NCBI GenBank assembly: GCA_032209605.1
Contig: JASFXZ010000001.1
Coordinates: 38,816,619 to 38,880,618 of the forward strand
Reading direction: 5' to 3'
Source of the DNA: Mactromeris polynyma
Taxonomy: Eukaryota; Mollusca; Bivalvia; Venerida; Mactridae
DNA length: 64,000 nucleotides
Shown one piece after another: positions 1 to 11,148 of the stretch; positions within the stretch are counted from its first letter, which is position 1; every line of letters starts with the position of its first letter. The notes beneath the pieces are model-generated. The model worked only from the letters and a program-made list of their open reading frames with translations, was not told where the DNA came from and did not search any database. A program made the position numbers and the translations under genes.

Positions 1-640
1 TTCTGGGAGTTCTAACATAGATTATGTAGAATCAAAGTTTTTGGAGTGGTTGTTTGATAGTTAAGGGATAAGTTAGCTATATTGTAATTACAATCACGAA
101 ACTAAAATAAACAGTGTATAAGTATGTAAGACAATCCCCGAATTAAGAGTTTAGCATTCAGATCATTCAACAATCCGTAACACAGAATTCGTATTATCAA
201 AAAAAAAACATTACTAACACAGTTGTTTTGCGATTTTGTAAAATAAGTACATTTTTATATCTAAACATTATAAACTAAGACGAGGAAACGCACCACCATA
301 TCTTAATAATATTGACATATGCATAATATAATAATTTGGTAACATGAGAAGGGAATCATTCTATGGTAAAGTAGGAACCAGTCCACGGTAAAAAGTCCCG
401 CATTATTTCTGCATACTGGACACCGTCATTTCCCAATCTGTCACATTTTCTATGCGTACATACAGTTTATCAATTCGCATGCATAACGAAAATTCGTTTC
501 TGTAGTATTTCATTCATCGACACGATAAAACAAGACAAAATGGATTGTAATTGTAAAATTAATATATTGTTCACACATATAAATGTAATAAATTGCATAT
601 TCTAATCTGGGACCAGTATATGTATATTATATGGTCTTAG

Positions 641-752
641 ATCTAATTATACAAGTTGAACGAACAGAATTATAATTGTAAACGATAATTACACAATATC
701 TAATTATACAAGTTGAACGAACAGATTTATAATTGTAAACGATAATTACACA
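641..752. repeat. 57-bp tandem duplication
   Basis: Two nearly identical adjacent copies with a period of 57 bp. Each begins ATCTAATTATACAAG and carries the near-palindromic stretch ATAATTGTAAACGATAATTA. It lies downstream of the probable last exon of the left secreted-protein gene, so it may be in its 3' untranslated region or beyond it. Confidence 0.85.
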
Positions 753-873
753 AACTTCAGACACGTTTACACGTATTCTTCTATACAATGCAATATATAC
801 AACACGTTATAGGCATGCGTATTGAATATTTCATCCGAGTCTTCGAACTTATGTTGCAACTCAAGTAGAGAAA

Positions 874-3800
874 TTCTGAAATGAAACAAAACGTTACGAC
901 AATGAAACAGAAAGAAACCAAACAATAATCATATAATCATATGTGACAAAATCAAAGAATTTCATTTCGTTCGTTCGTTCGTTCGTTCGTTCGTTCGTTC
1001 GTTCGTTCGTTCGTTCGTTCGTTCGTTCGTTCGTTCGTTCGTTCGTTCGTTCGTTCGTTCGTTCGTTCGTTCGTTCGTTCGTTCGTTCGTTCGTTCGTTC
1101 GTTCGTTCGTTCGTTCGTTCGTTCGTTCGTTCGTTCGTTCGTTCGTTCGTTCGTTCGTTCATACGTATATGCATGTAACGTACTTATCAACAAAACAACT
1201 GGTTGATATAAATATTACATATACGGAAACTGTATTTTATTTGACCTTGGTCTTCTCTATCAAAAGTGTGACCATTAAAGGTGATTTAATGTGGGTGTGG
1301 ACTGATTCATTGAGTTAAACATTGTAGTCACTATGTTTGAACTTTGATTAATCGTGTATGTAAGTTCAGCTTTTTATGTAATAACTGATATAGTACCCTT
1401 CCATCGAAAGTTACAGAGAGATATATCTCACTTTTGAATACATTTATAGATGTAGATAAATAATTGCAATGGATCTTATTTCGTACTGCTTTAGGCATGT
1501 AGTGGACATGATGTCGTTCACTCAATTTGTTCGATCGCCACAAAGATCCATATCTTGACTAACCATGGATCACTGATTCTGTTCTTCTACGACAAGTCAA
1601 TTTGACTAGACAAGCTAGTTTATAGTCCATGACAAGATCCAATACAAGGCGTGTTGACATTTAATAGCCATTGAGAATAGCAAATGCTAATATATTGGCA
1701 TCGGCACGCCCATAACAGCCAATGAAATTAGTTTATACAATGATATTTGGCAAGTGAGAAGAGCCAGTGCAAGACGATTTTACATTTCCATGCCCATTAA
1801 ACACCCAATTAGAAGAGCCAATACAAGAAGAGTTGACATCGACACGCCCATTGAATTAGAAGAGCCAATACAAGAAGAGTTGACATCGACACGCCCATTA
1901 AACAGCCAATGAGAAGAGCCAATACAACAGTTTATAAATTGATGGGTGGAAGGTATGGAGATTGTGTGTAATAATGTGACCAAACCCCTTGATACAAATA
2001 CTTACACCAGAATTGTCTTGAACCACGGAAACGTGGCATTCCAAAGCCACCACCGAGTGAGCTAAAGTCGCCACTAAAACCTGGTGGAAGTTGAGGTACT
2101 GGTCTACCTCTGAAGGGATCGGACCAGCTGTCCTCGAACTGGTTGGTCAGTGTTTGTGGATCACCATTCCAGCCATTATTCAAACCATTAGCATATTGCT
2201 CACCGATGCCAGCACCTCCGTGGCGGGGAAGTCCTGAATAAAGATATCAAACAATTGTTTTAATAGTTCTGTATAGAAACATCAGAGACTTATATACCGA
2301 TATTGGACATAAATGGCTAATTTACATCCAATACATAACGTCTTCCTATACTTAGTATTTTATGAAAGACAGTTTCGGAAGTAAAGCGGCTTTCACGTGT
2401 GCACGCAATGATTAGGGCAATAATGTTATTTCACGCAAATGAATATACGGTTGTATTTCTTTCTTGCATATTTACTTTTCATCTATACGAAACTGTTTTA
2501 CTTACTAAAATAAATTAGTCTTATCATAGTACTTTTTGACACGCTCTCCGCTCACTCTATAATAAACTGTTTAAGTGATTTCGATATTGCAAATTAAAGG
2601 GAAATAATCATTTTTACACTATTTTCCTATACCACTGCCAAATATAAGTTGTCTTTTCCTTAAGTGCTACAATATTCAACATTTAAAACATTAGTGTAGA
2701 TAATACCGGCGTTATTAAAAACTCTTTACCGCGACCTGATCATATTTATTTATAAAATCAAGATTCCGCACGGAAGGCCACACAACAGCCAGTCAGGACG
2801 TCGAAGGTTCGAACCAAGGGTGAGACGTAGGTTTTCTGTGACAATTCGACTGAAGATGAGTCATCCAAAGTCATTTGTCTTCCACATCTGTGGAGGAGTT
2901 GTCAATTGCTTGCGGAAGATCAAGTTAGTATTGTGTACAAACCTAGGAACATTCGTTAAGTCAAGAAACGGCAGTGCATAATTGAAATACTGTTGAAAAA
3001 CGGCATAGAACTAAAACACAAAATTATAAAATCAAACTCACCTATTTCTCCCATTCTGAGTTCACGACCGGCCACGGTGCTTCCAAGGATACGTCTAATA
3101 TGCTCAGGATCTTCTGGAATCCCTCGGCCCCTAAATGATGAAGATCTGCCACCTGTTTGAAATCCAATTGAATCTAACTGAAGGTTTCTGTTGAATAAGT
3201 CAACTGAGAGGAAGATATAAATCTGATACATTACGAAATTTAAGAAACGACCATTAAAAAAATATGTTTTATCAAATATATTGAAAGCATTCCTATGAGT
3301 CATATGTTCGAATGTTCAGAGTTATCGCCCATAATTGTAGAAAGGTGTTAGTCCATCAGGATTCGCCGATATAACTCTGCTCATGACCCATATAGCAACA
3401 TTTGTAAATATTAACAAATCCCGAAAACGCAGTTTGTCTTTGCTGTTAATTTAAATTTGCTCAAATTCTCTGATTTAAGATCAAAACATATGAAAAAAAT
3501 GCTACTATACATGGCCCACGAAGCAGAAATTCTCTAATCTTATGACTGTAACGTCAAACATATTGTTACTAAGTTGTCCAAATATGTATTCTACGCCAAT
3601 CTTATTAGAAATTAAATAGTTTGTTATCATATTTTGATATAATATTTATACTCAGTACATTTAAAAACGCACACTTTTTACCAACCATACTTCATTAAAA
3701 ATCATTTTATTACTTTCGAAACTAATTGTTTATGAAAATACTTGTCGACTGTCATGAAATTTAGCTAACATGTTGCGTACACATGCAATAATATCGTGTC

Positions 3801-5408
3801 AAGTTCTTTTCTTGTGTCCTAAAAGTCAGTCAATGAAAATTTAGAAATCCCATCTCGGGCGTTATTAAATGTACTGAGTATATATAAACATGCAATGCAA
3901 CATCATGTGCTCTTCAGAACATCTATGCTTTTTGTCACATATAGTTTGAATATTTGCTTTAAAACAGTTTAATATGTTTTAATGCATTAAACTATTTGTA
4001 GTTATAGTTGTAAATAACACTTAATTGCAGAAGAGAAAGTGATCCCAAAACTTCCATTATACGGGGACACGTTAACTACATTACAATCAGGAGTTAACGA
4101 TGACAAAAGTTGCGTTACCTGATCCCCTTCCGCCCATACTTCCGGTGTGTCTCCCGAAACTCCTACTTCGTCCTCCAAACCCGCTGTGTGAACCTGTGTG
4201 CAAGTATAATATGATGGTGATGCATTTGCGTTTATATTTGTAAATGACGATAATATGTAATTGCTTTTAAAAGTCAAAAATAAACTCGTTTTGTTGTATT
4301 CTATAGACAGACATGTACAGTAAAACCTCACTTAAAGACCACCTCTATAATAAAATAAAGTCAATGTTGAGAAACACGAAAAATCTGTAAAAAAATAAGA
4401 CCACCTCAAAATTAAAACAAAATTCGTCCATTTTCACCCATTTGCTATTTTTCAACCTCAATATTGAGACCACCTCCATAAGAAGGCCAGTTTTTCAGGT
4501 AAAAGCTCCCTTAGACTTGAATTGCTTGTCTCACTTCATTGTGAAATATTTATAGAATTCTATGTCTGAAGAAAACAAGGTCCACTATTTCTGTGACGGG
4601 TGGATGCCTTGATAGTACCATCGGCATTCCGAATTTCTGTGGAATGGAATTTACTGTCTAATAGCGTGTCTAACTCCCCCATATGGCTCATATTCGAGAA
4701 TATACCGGTACCGTATTCGACTTGAAGCTTTGACCAACGGCGATAGTTGATTGGTCAGTTTAAGCGATGATGTCGTCACTGCTGCGATGTGCATAATGTT
4801 GTGACAGCCAGACACATTGATCAAACTATTTGTCTTCAACAAGTTAGTGACACAAAATATGTCAAAATTATTACAATTGGCAATTGGCAATAGACACGTT
4901 ACATTGATCAAGCGACACATTGGTGATAAATATTGCCTCCAGCTAAGAACAAATAACAAATCATAACTGTATGCATACGTGACTAGATTCATTATTGATA
5001 GGAATATATCACGTACATATTTTGTACGAACAAATGGAATTATGACGTCTCTTATCATACTACTGCCATCATACTATTCAGTTGACAAAGCCGCTCAAAC
5101 TTGTACGCTATAACATGGGCTAGTCTGAGTTGGAAATGATCCCTTAAACATTACTGTAATGTGAACATTTCTATCAATATACATGTATGTCTTACAATAA
5201 AATGGCTTATTTGCTATTTTCAACAAATAAGAATCACTGGTGACTGATGTGTAGCATTATTAAAGTACTTTCAAAATGTTTAACCTCGAAAACAGTTTAC
5301 GCTGCAGATTAATTTCGGTATGAATGTGATATTAATATTCATATTACCTTGGCCCATAGCATGTCCAGCGATAAATAATAGAGCTATAAGTCCTGTCAGT
5401 GACCTCAT
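874..5408 (-). CDS. Secreted Gly/Arg/Ser-rich protein, candidate extracellular (shell or mantle) matrix protein
   Basis: I do not recognise the family. Coding exons read on the minus strand at 5408-5348, 4193-4119, 3152-3042 and 2233-2006, with GT-AG borders and unbroken frame. Every exon joins in phase 1. The first exon is a signal peptide of about 20 residues (MRSLTGLIALLF, ending near HAMGQ). The mature part is rich in Gly, Arg and Ser (GFGGRSRSFGRHTGSMGGRG), then a more charged stretch (IPEDPEHIRRILGSTVAG), then a Gly/Pro/Phe-rich end finishing SRQFW. The fourth exon stops at a strong donor (GTAAGTAT). The best acceptor found downstream, at 876-877 after a pyrimidine tract, would complete a TAA codon with bases 875-874 and give about 158 residues. 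If that intron is retained the frame runs on to 1932. Secretion is well supported; a role in shell matrix is inference from composition and from the similar neighbour gene. Confidence 0.72.
966..1160. repeat. (TTCG)n tetranucleotide microsatellite
   Basis: About 48 uninterrupted copies of TTCG. Because the unit has no stop codon in most frames it creates spurious repetitive ORFs on both strands; these are not treated as genes. It falls inside the proposed last intron of the left secreted-protein gene. The purity of the array suggests it is young and variable in length. Confidence 0.97.
1625..1932. repeat. Degenerate tandem repeat, about 50 bp unit
   Basis: Several diverged copies share the phrases GAAGAGCCAATACAAGAAG, GTTGACATCGACACGCCCAT and AACAGCCAATGAGA. 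The two copies around 1810-1920 are the most alike; those further left are worn. It lies just downstream, in the minus sense, of the fourth coding exon of the secreted Gly/Arg-rich protein. Confidence 0.75.
2776..2996 (+). mobile_element. tRNA-headed SINE copy
   Basis: A worn tRNA-like head (GAAGGTTCGAACCAAGGGTG resembles a B box) is followed by a tail shared with the copy at 5690: GGAGGAGTTGTCAATTGCTT, then AACCTAGGAAC, then a segment around CTGTTGAAAAACGGC. It lies in the intron between the third and fourth coding exons of the secreted Gly/Arg-rich gene. Confidence 0.7.
3648..3881. mobile_element. MITE with about 23-bp terminal inverted repeats, copy 1
   Basis: The ends are ATACTCAGTACATTTAA on the left and its reverse complement on the right. 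The match extends over about 23 bp with one difference, and the element is flanked by TA. A second copy, similar over its whole length, is at 46250-46483. There is no coding capacity, so this is a non-autonomous DNA transposon. It lies in the second coding intron of the secreted Gly/Arg-rich gene. Confidence 0.85.
4317..4510. mobile_element. Tigger/pogo-like MITE, one recognisable end
   Basis: Starts at TA followed by CAGTAAAACCTCACTTAAAG, like the inverted ends of the element at 56696-56879. Internal phrases such as AAGACCACCTC and CCTCAATATTGAGACCACC are shared with copies at about 10.64, 19.74, 20.52 and 56.7 kb. The right end is worn. The TA site and CAGT-type ends fit the Tc1/mariner-pogo superfamily, but this was judged by eye only. 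Confidence 0.65.
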
Positions 5409-5689
5409 GATTAAATCTGTAAATTAAGAAACATATATTAAAGACTGTTTTTGTAATTGGCTTTATGTGATATAAACAGCCATGGTCAAGTAGTGGCTAT
5501 TCCAGCTATCAGGATATCTGGTTAGAACCACCGAAAACCAACTAGATAACTTCCTAACACATTCCTAACCCCAGGTGGTATTATTTAAAGTTAGCGAGTC
5601 ATAGCCACTCGAACATGACGGCCCATTTAGAATTGATAATCAAAGTACAATGTAAATTATAAAATAATTAAAAAATACGAAATTATTTG

Positions 5690-5945
5690 AGGCAGTGAAT
5701 TTCCGGGTAGAGCACTGGCCTGCCTCACTGGAAGTCATAGAATCAAAACCCAGTGGCGTACTTTCTCTGAGACAAGGAAACTGAAGATATTCGGTCCTCC
5801 ACCAGTCATTCTAGTCGGGAAGTTGTCAGTTGTTTGTGGAAGAATAGGTCAGTTCTTACTGGTAACCTAGGAACACTGCTATAGGCAACTGACCGTACGT
5901 AACTGTCATACCGTTGAAAGCGGTGTAAAACTGAATCACACTCAC
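5690..5945 (+). mobile_element. tRNA-headed SINE copy
   Basis: The head reads GGGTAGAGCACTGGCCTGCC and then a worn B-box region (ATAGAATCAAAACCCAGT), as in tRNA-derived SINEs. The tail reads GGGAAGTTGTCAGTTGTTTG, then CTGGTAACCTAGGAACACTG, then CCGTTGAAAGCGG. The tail matches the copy at 2776 and, in reverse, those at 14575 and 27425. It is in the 5' intron of the secreted Gly/Arg-rich gene. Confidence 0.75.
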
Positions 5946-6753
5946 TAGATTGTATCCGTAGTACTGTTGTGAGTATTTAATGTAATTCAGTGTATATTTA
6001 TAAAAAGAGAGGCAACTTAAAGATTCATGTTTTAATTGGTAAATCGGTGCTAAATCCCCCGGAAGATAATGGCTGTCCGGTTTGATACCAGTATAATCTT
6101 AGTAGTGAATAGTGGGTGACATTAGGACAATTCATTGGTCAGTGCATTATCTCATTAACTGAACCGTAGATGACAGATTACTAACCAATGACCAATACAA
6201 ACCACACTTTATACTCGCAATGTAATAACATACATAGTTTCCTTGTGTGCGAAGACAATAAAACATGCTAAGTGGGTTAAATCAGGTGTATTGTAGATAT
6301 TGTAAAGATATTTGATTGTCGCCGAATTGCATGGAGTTTAGCTTAACCATAATAGGTCACATTTTGTGTGAAACAAAATTACAACCAATATTAATCACTA
6401 CCGAGGACTGTTTCCATGGTTACAAATCAGTACCTGCGCCAAATTCTGAAATTGTGAAGTTCAAGGTTCAACGTCACTAAATTCGGGATTTGAACATTCA
6501 ACCTTCATTTTAAGAGACGGTCGCTTTATCCTACCATTTTCATACGCCTGATAAGCATGTAAATCTCATATCGAATGCATATCAATTCGCGAAAGTTTCA
6601 ATGATATCTCTGATAATAAGTAACATCGAAATTCTAATGCAAACAAAATGTCGTTCTTCGAACCTTAAAGACGACACATTTCACTTCCATAAGTTTAATA
6701 ATTTCTTTGCCGCAAGAAATATAAACAGAAATATACATTTGTCTTTGTTGTAC

Positions 6754-6818
6754 CTGTTAACATTTCCCACTCCGTGAAGGTGCGGGACACACCTATTACG
6801 CATGTGTTCTTATAAAAT
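6754..6818 (-). promoter_or_regulatory. Candidate core promoter and non-coding first exon of the Gly/Arg-rich secreted protein gene
   Basis: Reading the minus strand, TTTTATAAGAACACA at about 6818-6804 is followed by a start region near 6785 and then a donor (CAG then GTACAA) at 6753. This gives a non-coding exon of about 30 nt. The coding exon at 5408 is preceded by an acceptor (TTTACAG) only 10 nt before the ATG, so a separate 5' exon is required. The same TATA phrase, spacing and exon size occur at the neighbouring Lys-Pro-rich gene (15539-15606). Another possible donor at 7708 has no TATA box behind it. Confidence 0.5.
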
Positions 6819-7039
6819 GACATATGAAACGAATGTACATTTTTTTAAATAGTAAAGTGTTTATTTATTATAGTGTCACCCCTACTTAAAAGGCTAGTCA
6901 TTTCTGACTTATGAGACACATACTTTCTGAGCACATTTACTTCCCGGTTCCTATCCTTTAATGCCAGGCACCAGGCAGGTAGGTACACGGTAACCATTAT
7001 TTATCTCAACAACCGGACCCATATCGTACGGACCCATAT

Positions 7040-7110
7040 CGAGATTCGATCATTCGACCTCCCATTCCATAGGCGGATGCCTTAACCACTCGGTCAAGGG
7101 AGACATAAAT
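7040..7110 (-). mobile_element. tRNA-like SINE fragment
   Basis: The reverse complement contains GACCGAGTGGTTAAGGCATC, which has the A-box and D-arm look of a Ser/Leu tRNA, then CCGCCTATGGAATGGGAGGTCG. There is no proper B box or 3' acceptor stem, so this is a decayed tRNA-derived element and not a working tRNA gene. Confidence 0.5.
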
Positions 7111-7317
7111 ATGTTTATGGAATACTTATATACAGTTATAATATTTTGTTCATGAAATTTAGCTATGCTATTTTTAAATGATACATTCTGTACGATAAAA
7201 TATATATTTAATACAGAATTAACAAAATATAACGTGAGTCTGAATTTCAATTTAACTATGGTACATACATGAATGTACAAAAAAGTTCCGTTAAAGATAT
7301 ATAATGCTCATTTTTGG

Positions 7318-7491
7318 ATAATTTGTTCACTTAAACAAACATGATAACTATACGTTATCTAGTTTAAACTTCAATAAATACGCATTATCACAGAATACAT
7401 TTATAACGTATTTCTCTGTATTTGTCGAAAAAAGATTTAAAAATTATCAAAATAAAAAAACTTCCATTCTTTTAACAAGCGGGTGTTTTTT
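7318..7491. repeat. Dispersed repeat, partner of the inverted copy at 54868-55045
   Basis: Shares phrases such as CTGTATTTGTCGAAAAAAG, AACAAGCGGGTGTTTTT and AATACGCATTATCACAGAAT with the reverse complement of 54868-55045. No coding potential is seen. The type of element is unknown. Confidence 0.7.
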
Positions 7492-8699
7492 TACTAGTTT
7501 CACCAGTTATACAATTATGGCAATGGTTCTTATTAATGATGTTTTAGACTATGTAACAACAATACTGGATGAAGCACATTAAAAACATTAGGTTCAGATG
7601 AGCCAGATACATCTTTAAGCTATTTACCGAAAAAACATCTGTTTCTGTAATAGAAGCTTCAATACTTATAACAATTAGATAAATACATAATGTCATTAAT
7701 AAACATACCTTGTGTTATAGTGTACTGATCGGTGTAAAACAAAAATCCACGGATACCAGTGTTGATTTGTTAAGTCATTCACCGTATTTGACCAGCGATC
7801 GCTGCAACTGCTGTTCAACCTTTCTTGCAAGTCATCAATGTCCACAATGTAATAAAACTGTCAACGTTGTCAATCATCCTGTTTCATAATTTGTATTTTC
7901 AATTGAACACATATTCTTTACCCATAACCCTTGACGTAACCCGGTGCGCATTGGTCAAGAAGGTATGGAACACGCATTAAATAGAATGACTCCTCAAGAT
8001 AGATTATGTGGTAAACAACCTTGTTCCCAACATTTTTACATAAACAATTCTGACATATGTCATAATAACATGAACATTACTTTAAAAAATATGTAAAACA
8101 TTAATTTTATAGTGAGTCATTTTAGGAATACCTTGGACGTTATTCTCTATCATTTTCATAGTTTTTCAACAACGACTACAAACAGTCTTAAGCGTTTTAG
8201 ACAGAGCTTGATATTTTTATTTTTTCATGATTTACATGTATTTAAAGTCGATTGTCAGGAAGGTGCGCAATGCTTATTTGAATTTCACTCGATGTCACAC
8301 TCAGGGGAAACATTACTGCCGTCTTACGAAGAGGCGTGATCGTAACCTTGGCAACGTTCGAAACCCACGTAATTCATTTTGGGAGGCACACCTTGTCCCC
8401 TAAATTACTGTTCCTCTTGCAATACGTAGATGTTGCAGTGTTATAAAGAAAATTTGATGATTGAGTGAAGTTAGTACATTACTTGCCCATCACAGATCAA
8501 CATTGTATAGCGATCTATGTTGAACACAGTCTGCATTGAAATCTCGGACAGACATATAACGTACTGTCCATAAAATAGTGAGTGACTTCATTTTTGCCTG
8601 CGTTCAATTCAGAGCGTAGAATAAAAATAATATGATATTATTCGACTCGTTCAATCGATTTAATACTAACACAACACTTTGATACCCTCTATGTATGTG

Positions 8700-9500
8700 T
8701 TGCGTTGCGTTGCGTTGCGTTATATTGTATTGAATTGAATTGTATTGTATAAATTTGTATTGTATACTGTATTGTATACTGTATTGTATTCTGTATTGTA
8801 TACTGTATTGTATACTGTATTGTATACTGTATTGTATACTGTATTGTATACTGTATTGTATACTGTATTGTATACTGTATTGTATACTGTATTGTATACT
8901 GTATTGTATACTGTATTGTATATTGTATTGTATACTGTATTGTATATTGTATTGTATACTGTATTGTATACTGTATTGTATACTGTATTGTATACTGTAT
9001 TGTATACTGTATTGTATATTGTATTGTATACTGTATTGTATACTGTATTGTATATTGTATTGTATACTGTATTGTATACTGTATTGTATATTGTATTGTA
9101 TACTGTATTGTATACTGTATTGTATACTGTATTGTATACTGTATTGTATACTGTATTGTATATTGTATTGTATACTGTATTGTATACTGTATTGTATACT
9201 GTATTGTATACTGTATTGTATTCTGTATTGTATTCTGTATTGTATACTGTATTGTATACTGTATTGTATACTGTATTGTATACTGTATTGTATACTGTAT
9301 TGTATACTGTATTGTTTAATATATTGTATACTGTATTGTATACTGTATTGTATACTGTATTGTATACTGTATTGTATACTGTATTGTTTAATATATTGTA
9401 TACTGTATTGTATATGACACTATTGACACTCACTGCAGATTCTTATATTGGTTTTTTTGTGTTACGTTGCGTTGTGTTGCGTTGTGTTGCGTTATGTTGT
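8700..9500. repeat. 12-bp minisatellite (TGTATACTGTAT)n flanked by GCGTT-type repeats
   Basis: From about 8747 to 9412 the unit TGTATACTGTAT repeats roughly 55 times, with scattered one-base variants (TGTATATTGTAT, TGTATTCTGTAT). Short (TGCGT)n-like runs flank it at 8700-8720 and 9461-9495. The unit length is a multiple of three and most frames have no stop, so long artefact ORFs appear on both strands. It lies between the two secreted-protein genes. Confidence 0.97.
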
Positions 9501-10630
9501 TTTGCTTTGCCTTCAGATTCCATCTATTTAATTTCAATTTATGCATACAGTATTATTTACATTTCATTGTCAATTTCTGTGTAGTAAATTCGTATGTGAG
9601 AGTAAGTGAATGTTTCGAATATCTCACACTGATTCGTAGATCCTAAAAGTTGATTTATTGTTATGTATATAGTATGCATCATTCGAAAGTACATGACTGT
9701 GCAATATTTCTATTTGATAGATAATACAAGTCGTTCATCAGCTGGGAAACTGTAAAACACTGCAGTAAAAATGTTTGATGATTTTTCGTTCCGCTGGACA
9801 CAAAAACGTACAACGATGCATCATGTTTTTGACAAATTTAATGATTGATAATGTGAATATAAATAAAATTTAAAAGTATTATGCATGATTATCGCACGAA
9901 ACAGTAATCCATCACTTACACTATAATACATCATACATCTGTTATCAACTACCCACGTGGTTGATAAACACATAAATGCATACATTATTACTGTTGAAAA
10001 TATCAGAATTGTATTAAGTTTTCTTCACACAAAACAAAAGCCACACAACCCTCCGGTCGAAACCACGTGACCACAGGGTTTCATGATATTTCTGTATCTT
10101 TCACTTGAATTTATTATTTACATATAATATATATATATTGTATATATATGTATGAAAAGTTTGAAACCCAGATAGGATCTGTTGTTTCATTTCTATCGAT
10201 GCAGCATGAATGCGCTGATTAATTGAAACTAAAATATCGGAAATACATTTGAAGCCCAATAACTCGAATTCTTCATTACGCGAAGAATTGTTTCGAAATA
10301 ACAGAAATTCGAAATAAACACATTGTACAAATGTTTAAATTTCTCAGCAATACATAATTTGTCCCTCGAGTTTTTATTGTATACGACTCGAGACTGTATT
10401 CTTAGGTCAGGTCGAACTTTCGGCTGTTTATCATTCATCAGCATAACTTCACGTAAATCCACAATTCAAATGTTTTGTTAAACTGTTCCAGATTTACAAC
10501 GATTGGTGCCCGTCATATATATATATATGCTGCCTTCTCCCATGCATGTATAGTCATGAGGTAACGTTACGTCGCTAGAACTAGTAGCCACCTGAAATAG
10601 AAACATTCCATTTCAGTTTGTATGGTTTAT
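9500..10630. other. Intergenic stretch without a recognised gene
   Basis: AT-rich sequence with short ORFs only. A few simple motifs occur, including (TA)n-like runs near 10128-10148 and 10516-10528 and the palindrome CCACGTGG at 9953. I see no RNA gene or conserved coding exon here. Confidence 0.6.
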
Positions 10631-10639
10631 GCAAAGTTC

Positions 10640-10801
10640 ATAGATCACCTCAATAATAAAACCACCTCAAAATTAAGAACACAATTTTCACGTCCATTTA
10701 CACTGTTTTGCTCTTCAATTTCAATATTAAAACCACCTCAATATTAGAATCAGTTTTAAAGGGTCCCAAAGGAGATCTTATTATGGAGTTTTACTGTACT
10801 A
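10640..10801. mobile_element. Tigger/pogo-like MITE fragment
   Basis: Contains CACCTCAATAATAAAACCAC and AACCACCTCAATATTAGAAT and ends GGAGTTTTACTGTA, matching the right end of the intact element at 56696-56879. The left end is not clear. Confidence 0.6.
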
Positions 10802-11009
10802 CCAAAAGAAACGGCTAGTGTTTTGACACTGACTGGACAATTCACGTTAGTGTTTCCTCAATGTTAAGTAAAAACAAGCAGACACTTTAATGTTTGATCA
10901 TATTCCAATGACACGGCAATAGCAACGGAGACGAAAGGCATATCCCCAAATGCAAGGGTAGTTAAAAGCTGGATCGGTCACTCAAATTTCTTTACAAAAG
11001 GACTAGAAA

Positions 11010-11015
11010 TTTATT
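11010..11015 (-). other. Polyadenylation signal AATAAA for the Lys-Pro-rich gene
   Basis: AATAAA on the minus strand lies about 135 bp beyond the stop codon of the Lys-Pro-rich repeat protein gene. It is the nearest canonical signal found after that stop. Confidence 0.5.
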
Positions 11016-11148
11016 AACATGTTCACAAGTGCGTACAAGTAGCAAACATGATCAATGTATAACCTAATTGAGCCATTCTGAAATAATACGCCTAAAAAAA
11101 TCCGAGGATCAAAAGTAACAGATAAATAATTTGTAACGTTTTTCTTTA

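Noticed and set aside
894..1206. Overlapping ORFs with ERTN or RSFV repeats on both strands
   Set aside because: They are translations of the TTCG microsatellite; no flanking coding sequence or conserved product.
7700..7760. Alternative non-coding first exon for the Gly/Arg-rich gene, donor at 7708
   Set aside because: The donor is good but there is no TATA box behind it; the 6754-6818 candidate matches the neighbouring gene in phrase and spacing. A second promoter remains possible.
8720..9584. ORFs of 225-279 codons with LYTV, YCIL or YNTV repeats
   Set aside because: All come from the 12-bp minisatellite, open in several frames on both strands because the unit lacks stops.
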